A stretch of 64,000 nucleotides of DNA from Bradyrhizobium embrapense (GTDB taxonomy: Bacteria; Pseudomonadota; Alphaproteobacteria; Rhizobiales; Xanthobacteraceae). Location: NCBI RefSeq assembly GCF_001189235.2, contig NZ_LFIP02000009.1, positions 124,001-188,000 of the forward strand, read 5' to 3'. Below the pieces are notes generated by a model. The model made no database searches, was not told where the DNA came from, and worked only from the letters and a program-made list of their open reading frames with translations. Both the position numbers and the translations under genes were made by a program. Every line of letters starts with the position of its first letter. Position 1 is the stretch's first letter. Of this stretch, positions 60,001-64,000 are shown piece after piece.

Positions 60001-60248
60001 ATTCTCACCTTGGTAGCAACGATGGGCAGACGCAATCAACTGCATGCGGCATCGCGAAATGCCGCGCACCATACTGGCGGGAACAGTTGATTCCTAGAGC
60101 CCCGATGGCTCATTTGCTCATGCAAATTCGACACAATCTTGTCGTCCCAGAGAAGCCCTTCTTTGGTCGGAGCCGTTGTGTCGCAAAAACGGCACACTAT
60201 TTCCAGGCGAACTGAACAAGGCGAATTAAAGTTGAGGTTTCCAGCGGA

Positions 60249-61382
60249 ATGAACGGGGTGCGCCTCACTCTTGCGATGGTCGGCCTGGCCGCGAGCGCTG
60301 CCGTGGGCGCGGCCATTTGGCCGCATGCCCGGGACGCCGGCATGGTGCTGTCAGCGCGGAACGATCCGGCTGCGCTCGCCGACCTCAGGCTCAATTCCGT
60401 CCTGCGCAACAACCCGGCGTTGATATCGGACAATATCGAGGCAGCGCTCGCCGCGGGCGATGCCGATCTTGCGACCAGCTTCGTCGCGCTCGCAAGCGAG
60501 CAGAACATCGCGCTCAGCACTGAACTTACGAAGCGTGTCGACGACGCGCGCGAAGAGCAGTCGTCCACCACGCATTTCGCCAAGGGATTTGCCACCGGCC
60601 TCGTGACCGGCAATGCCGACGACGTTGCAAGCCTGTCCGGCACGGTCGCCGGCGATCTGTTCGTGTTCGGTGACGTCAGGGACGTCGTGCGCGAGGGCAA
60701 GCATCTCGTGATGGGCGAGGACACCGACCAGCTGGTGCTTGCTCTCGCAGCCGCCGGGCTCGCCGTGACCGCGGCCACCTATGTATCGGTCGGCGGCGTT
60801 GCGCCGCTGCGCGCCGGACTGACGCTGGTCAAGGATACGCGCAAGGCCGGACGGCTGAGCGAGGGGATGATCGAATGGGCCGGGCGCTCGACCCGCGAGG
60901 TGGTCGATCAGCCGGCGCTCCGTGAGGCGGTCGCGTCCGGCTCGGTGCTGCGTCCGGCGGAAACCGCAACCGCGATCCGCGCGGCATTCCGCGCCGAGAA
61001 GGCCGGCGGGCTGGTGCGCGTCGCCAAGGACGTCGGGCGCATCGGCGAGGCAGCCGGAGTTCGTGCCGCGCGCGACACGCTGAAGATCGCGGAGAATCCG
61101 CAGGAGATCGCGCGTGCGGCCCGCATCGCGGAGACGAAGGGCGGCCAGACCCGCGCGATCATCAAGCTGCTCGGCCGCGGTGCGCTGCTGCTCGCGGCCG
61201 GTACGTTCAATCTCACCATGTGGCTGTTCGGCGCGCTGCTCGCGCTGTTCGGCTTCCTGTCGTCGATCAAGGCCACCACCGAGCGAGCCACGGCATGGTG
61301 GCTCAGACGCAGCAAGGCGCTGCGCCTGAAGCGGCAGATGGCTGCCCAGGCTACCTTGGCGAGCATGCCCGCCCAGGGCTAA
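60249..61382 (+). CDS. uncharacterised membrane-associated protein
   Basis: A 377-residue protein with an N-terminal hydrophobic segment (LTLAMVGLAASAAVGAAIW), a central glycine-rich hydrophobic part (LVLALAAAGLAVTAATYVSVGG), and two C-terminal segments (GRGALLLAAGTFNLTMWLFGALLALFGFLSS). The regions between are helical and rich in Ala, Arg and Glu, with repeated VRDVVREG and GEAAGVRAARDT patterns. No known domain. It is alone on this strand ahead of an alpha/beta hydrolase. Confidence 0.7.
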   Translation: MNGVRLTLAMVGLAASAAVGAAIWPHARDAGMVLSARNDPAALADLRLNSVLRNNPALISDNIEAALAAGDADLATSFVALASEQNIALSTELTKRVDDAREEQSSTTHFAKGFATGLVTGNADDVASLSGTVAGDLFVFGDVRDVVREGKHLVMGEDTDQLVLALAAAGLAVTAATYVSVGGVAPLRAGLTLVKDTRKAGRLSEGMIEWAGRSTREVVDQPALREAVASGSVLRPAETATAIRAAFRAEKAGGLVRVAKDVGRIGEAAGVRAARDTLKIAENPQEIARAARIAETKGGQTRAIIKLLGRGALLLAAGTFNLTMWLFGALLALFGFLSSIKATTERATAWWLRRSKALRLKRQMAAQATLASMPAQG

Positions 61383-61461
61383 GCTTGCGGTCGCCGGTCG
61401 ATCGCCAATCGCACGTCCCAAGTCGCAAGAAAACAAGTCCCAAGAAAAAACGGAATCGAAG

Positions 61462-62214
61462 ATGCCGAGTTTCCACCACGGCGATGTTGAGATTGCCTAT
61501 ATCGACGAAGGCGCGGGCGAGCCGATCGTGCTGGTGCATGGCTTTGCCTCGAGCAAGAACGTCAACTGGATCTATCCGACCTGGGTGTCGGAGCTCGTCA
61601 AGGCCGGCCGGCGCGTCATCGCGCTCGACGATCGCGGCCACGGCGAATCCGCCAAGCTCTACGACGTTGCGCAGTACGAGATCGCGACCATGGCAAGCGA
61701 CGTGATCGCGCTGATGGACCATCTCGGCATCGCGCGCGCCGACATCATGGGCTATTCGCTGGGCTCGCGGATGACGGCGATCCTGGCGCGCGAAAATCCG
61801 GATCGGGTGCGTTCGGCGATCCTCGGCGGCATCGGCATCGGTTTGATCGAGGGCGGCGGTCCCGGCGAGGCCGTCGCGCAGGCGCTGGAGGCGCCGTCGC
61901 TCGACGACGTCACCGATCCGGTCGGCCGAACCTTCCGTGCTTTCGCCGATCAGACCCGATCCGACCGCCGCGCGCTCGCCGCCTGCCTGCGCGGCTCGCG
62001 CCGGCTGATGACGCGCGAGGAGGCTGCCGCGATCGGCGTGCCGGTCCTGATCGCGGTCGGCAGCAAGGACGAGATCGCGGGCTCGGCATCAGCGCTCGGC
62101 CGGATCATTCCGGGATCGCAGGTGCTCGACATTCCGAACCGCGACCACATGCGGGCGGTCGGTGACAAGGTCTACAAGACCGGCGTCATCGACTTCCTGT
62201 CGCGACGAAAATAG
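61462..62214 (+). CDS. alpha/beta hydrolase
   Basis: A 250-residue alpha/beta hydrolase: PIVLVHGFASSKNVNWIYPTWV at the oxyanion loop (HGF), ALDDRGHGES, nucleophile elbow IMGYSLGSRMT (Ser in GYSLGS), and the catalytic His near DIPNRDHMRAV. Cytoplasmic; substrate unknown. Its last 126 nt overlap the end of the convergent membrane-protein gene. Confidence 0.9.
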   Translation: MPSFHHGDVEIAYIDEGAGEPIVLVHGFASSKNVNWIYPTWVSELVKAGRRVIALDDRGHGESAKLYDVAQYEIATMASDVIALMDHLGIARADIMGYSLGSRMTAILARENPDRVRSAILGGIGIGLIEGGGPGEAVAQALEAPSLDDVTDPVGRTFRAFADQTRSDRRALAACLRGSRRLMTREEAAAIGVPVLIAVGSKDEIAGSASALGRIIPGSQVLDIPNRDHMRAVGDKVYKTGVIDFLSRRK

Positions 62215-63609
62215 CTCGTCGGCATCGTCCGTGGCGAAGGCGCGGGCGGCTGCGATCAGCACCACGAAGGTCGCAACCCACACCATGCGCGCGCCGTAGC
62301 GGTCGTGCGGCCCCGAGATCACGCCGCAGACGACGGCATTGCCGAGCAGAGCGAGCGTCACCGTGCCCGCCAGCAGCGTCAGATCGTCGAGCCGCCGCTG
62401 CCACAGTCCGCGGCCGAACAGGATTACGACCAGCAGCATCGAGGCGAACGCGACCGGCACGTGGATGCGATTGATTGCGGTGAAGTCGAGGCGCCACCGC
62501 TGTTGCCGCGCGGCGCGCATCGGCGCGACTTGCTTCGGAATATAGCGTTCGATGATGCCGTAGGTGTGCGGGATCCAGCCCGAGGAGCCTTCTCCGGTCG
62601 CGACATGCATCAGCTGGTCGGCGGTTGCTTTCAGCGCCGCCTTGGCCTGCCATGTCGGATATTCGGCGAGCGAGCGCACCACGATGTGGCCCATCTCGTC
62701 ATTCAGTCCCTGAAAGCGGCCGAGCGTGTCGAACATGCTGTGGCCCCACAGGAAGTCGTCGGCGGTCGGCGGCAACTCGTCGCGATAGGGGCAGAGCTTC
62801 AGGTCCTCCTTGGCGCAATGATCGCGCAGATATTGCGCGACGATGCCATCCTGCAGCATGCGGCCGAAGGCGACGCCATAGCCGCCCGGGGTCCAGGCCA
62901 GCTGTCCCGACAGCGCGAGGTTCGCCGCCAGCAGCATCACGGCGCCGGTGACGATGGTCAGGCTGCCCTGCGCCAGCCCCGCGACAGAGAGGCGGCGGCC
63001 GAACCAGGGACGCAGCATCCAGCCGACGCAGCACAGGCCGAGCAGCACCGCGAGCGTCGCGCTGTGTGTGGCCGCGGAAAACGCGATGAATCCGAACAGC
63101 AGCGCCTTCTCCAGCGTCGAGATCCTGTCGCCGTGCAGGACGAGGACGTAGAGCGCGATCACCGCAAGGCCGGCAAAGATGTCGGTCAGCAGCATGCTGG
63201 CGAGCCAGGGCAGCGCGGTGGTTGCGATCAGCGCAAGGCTGATCGCGATCAGCCGAACCGGCCGGGCGAGCTGGAAAACGCGCAAAGTCAGCTGCAGGAT
63301 CCACAGCGTCGCCAGGGTCTGGATGCCGAGGTTGAGCCAGAAGCCCGACGTCTCACCGGCATGCAGGTAGATGCCGAACACCGTGGACCGGCTCGGCACC
63401 AGATAGCCCTCGTACCAGCGCGCCAGATAGCCGCCGGTATCCCACTGGAGCAGCGGGTAGCCGTTCCAGAAGGCAGGCGCGAGCAGGAGGAGGGGAATGG
63501 CAATGGTGGCGATCCAGACCGACCGTGCATCGGTCAGGCGCCCACGTAACGTCCGGGTGTTGATGGTATTTCCCCCTTTTATTGGAGCCGACCATGCCCA
63601 AAACCACAC
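62089..63609 (-). CDS. multi-spanning membrane protein, possible GT-C-type glycosyltransferase
   Basis: A 506-residue membrane protein with about ten hydrophobic segments. It opens with a segment and then WDTGGYLARWYEGYLVPSRSTVFGIYLH, a loop with acidic residues such as found in GT-C enzymes, and later CPYRDELPPTADDFLWGHSMF in a large loop, followed by HTYGIIERYIPKQ and RYGARMVWVATFVVLIAAARAF. The last about 45 residues (DDADELFSSRQEVDD onward) are antisense to the alpha/beta hydrolase and polar, so they look like run-on sequence after loss of an older stop. The ATG at 63609 lacks a ribosome site; GGGGG lies inside the frame near 63580. Confidence 0.72.
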   Translation of the reverse strand: MWFWAWSAPIKGGNTINTRTLRGRLTDARSVWIATIAIPLLLLAPAFWNGYPLLQWDTGGYLARWYEGYLVPSRSTVFGIYLHAGETSGFWLNLGIQTLATLWILQLTLRVFQLARPVRLIAISLALIATTALPWLASMLLTDIFAGLAVIALYVLVLHGDRISTLEKALLFGFIAFSAATHSATLAVLLGLCCVGWMLRPWFGRRLSVAGLAQGSLTIVTGAVMLLAANLALSGQLAWTPGGYGVAFGRMLQDGIVAQYLRDHCAKEDLKLCPYRDELPPTADDFLWGHSMFDTLGRFQGLNDEMGHIVVRSLAEYPTWQAKAALKATADQLMHVATGEGSSGWIPHTYGIIERYIPKQVAPMRAARQQRWRLDFTAINRIHVPVAFASMLLVVILFGRGLWQRRLDDLTLLAGTVTLALLGNAVVCGVISGPHDRYGARMVWVATFVVLIAAARAFATDDADELFSSRQEVDDAGLVDLVTDRPHVVAVRNVEHLRSRNDPAER

Positions 63610-63793
63610 TGCGGACGAAATCCGCCAATAGTTGCAGAAGCACGGCTTGATTTCGGCGAAATCCCGACCAACTCCCCTAGACGTCGGCCCGGAAGGGCGT
63701 TCGGCTGGGGTTTACCGTACCGAGCCTTCCCGGGACGCGCTGGGTTCACCGTGCTATAACGCACATCAGAACAACCGAATTGCGAGAGCAGCC

Positions 63794-64000
63794 ATGGCAG
63801 TTCATCAGGTCAATCCGCAGGGGAGCAAGCTGGCGGCGCTCGATCCGATCTGGGATCGAATCCGCGGCGAGGCGGAAGACATCCTGCGGCGCGAGCCGGA
63901 GCTCGCATCCTTCATCTATGCCACCGTGCTGCATCATGAGCGCCTCGAGGATTCGGTGGTCCATCGCATTGCCGAGCGGCTCGATCACGCCGCGCTGTCG
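63794..64000 (+). CDS. cysE: serine O-acetyltransferase, N-terminal fragment (cut by window edge)
   Basis: The first 69 codons of CysE, which makes O-acetylserine for cysteine synthesis. DPIWDRIRGEAEDILRREPELASFIYATVLHHERLEDSVVHRIAERL in outline is the N-terminal helical domain of SAT; the hexapeptide-repeat acyltransferase domain lies past the window. GAGAG precedes the ATG. Confidence 0.92.
   Translation, partial: MAVHQVNPQGSKLAALDPIWDRIRGEAEDILRREPELASFIYATVLHHERLEDSVVHRIAERLDHAALS

Overview
The window is GC-rich, densely packed chromosomal DNA from an alphaproteobacterium of the order Hyphomicrobiales. The closest fit is Bradyrhizobium or a near relative (Nitrobacteraceae). This is an inference from gene content: an Usg-family protein, a CHCC zinc-finger protein, DUF2778 and alpha-E/circularly permuted ATP-grasp/Anbu genes, a groESL pair, many small GST and SDR genes, and abundant short intergenic palindromic repeats. 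No rRNA, phage, plasmid or CRISPR signature was seen. There is one tRNA (Leu, anticodon TAA).

Layout. 0-10 kb: tail of an amidohydrolase; a PhzF protein; a cluster of NmrA-like protein, NTF2-like protein, SDR and MarR regulator with twin palindromes upstream; a DUF72/DUF488 pair; two small exported or anchored proteins; a two-gene glycolipid pair (GT2-GtrA polyprenyl-phosphate glycosyltransferase plus ArnT-like GT39); a DUF899 protein. 10-25 kb: a membrane-anchored DUF2778 peptidoglycan enzyme; signal peptidase I; AMP nucleosidase; isochorismatase/GST genes divergent from a LysR regulator; a TetR regulator divergent from a DUF3313 lipoprotein over two TTACAC-N3-GTGTAA palindromes; a GIY-YIG gene enclosed in inverted palindromic repeats; groESL; usg; a cupin with a histone-like N-terminus; a nucleoside permease; an MFS exporter. 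25-34 kb: SDR and the proteasome-like Anbu protease, followed after two unrelated genes by transglutaminase, alpha-E and circularly permuted ATP-grasp genes, the known Anbu gene set. Then a CinA-type protein and xanthine phosphoribosyltransferase. 34-40 kb: MetE-like protein, GST, HCCA-isomerase-like protein, quinone oxidoreductase, lipase-like hydrolase, enoyl-CoA hydratase.

40-55 kb is a peptide and amino-acid scavenging locus: amidase, M20 hydrolase, M81 (MlrC) peptidase, a fused two-ATPase ABC protein, two permeases, another M20 peptidase, a tiny translationally coupled ORF, a DadA-like FAD enzyme behind a tandem glycine riboswitch, a CPG2-like M20 enzyme and a divergent peptide-binding protein. 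A plausible scheme is ABC uptake of peptides or N-acylated amino acids, hydrolysis by the metallopeptidases and amidase, and oxidation of the released glycine or D-amino acids by the riboswitch-controlled oxidase.

55-64 kb: PilZ protein, a phospholipase-D-like protein with a lysine/alanine tail, tRNA-Leu, a lipoprotein, an FAD monooxygenase, a zf-CHCC protein, an unknown membrane protein, an alpha/beta hydrolase whose 3' end overlaps a convergent multi-spanning membrane protein by 126 nt, and the start of cysE.

The most interesting signals are the GIY-YIG gene between perfect 22-bp inverted repeats, with a gene-less 127-bp copy of the same element 2 kb away; the glycine riboswitch in front of a DadA-like oxidase; the Anbu set; and several clean operator-like palindromes placed at their presumed regulators.
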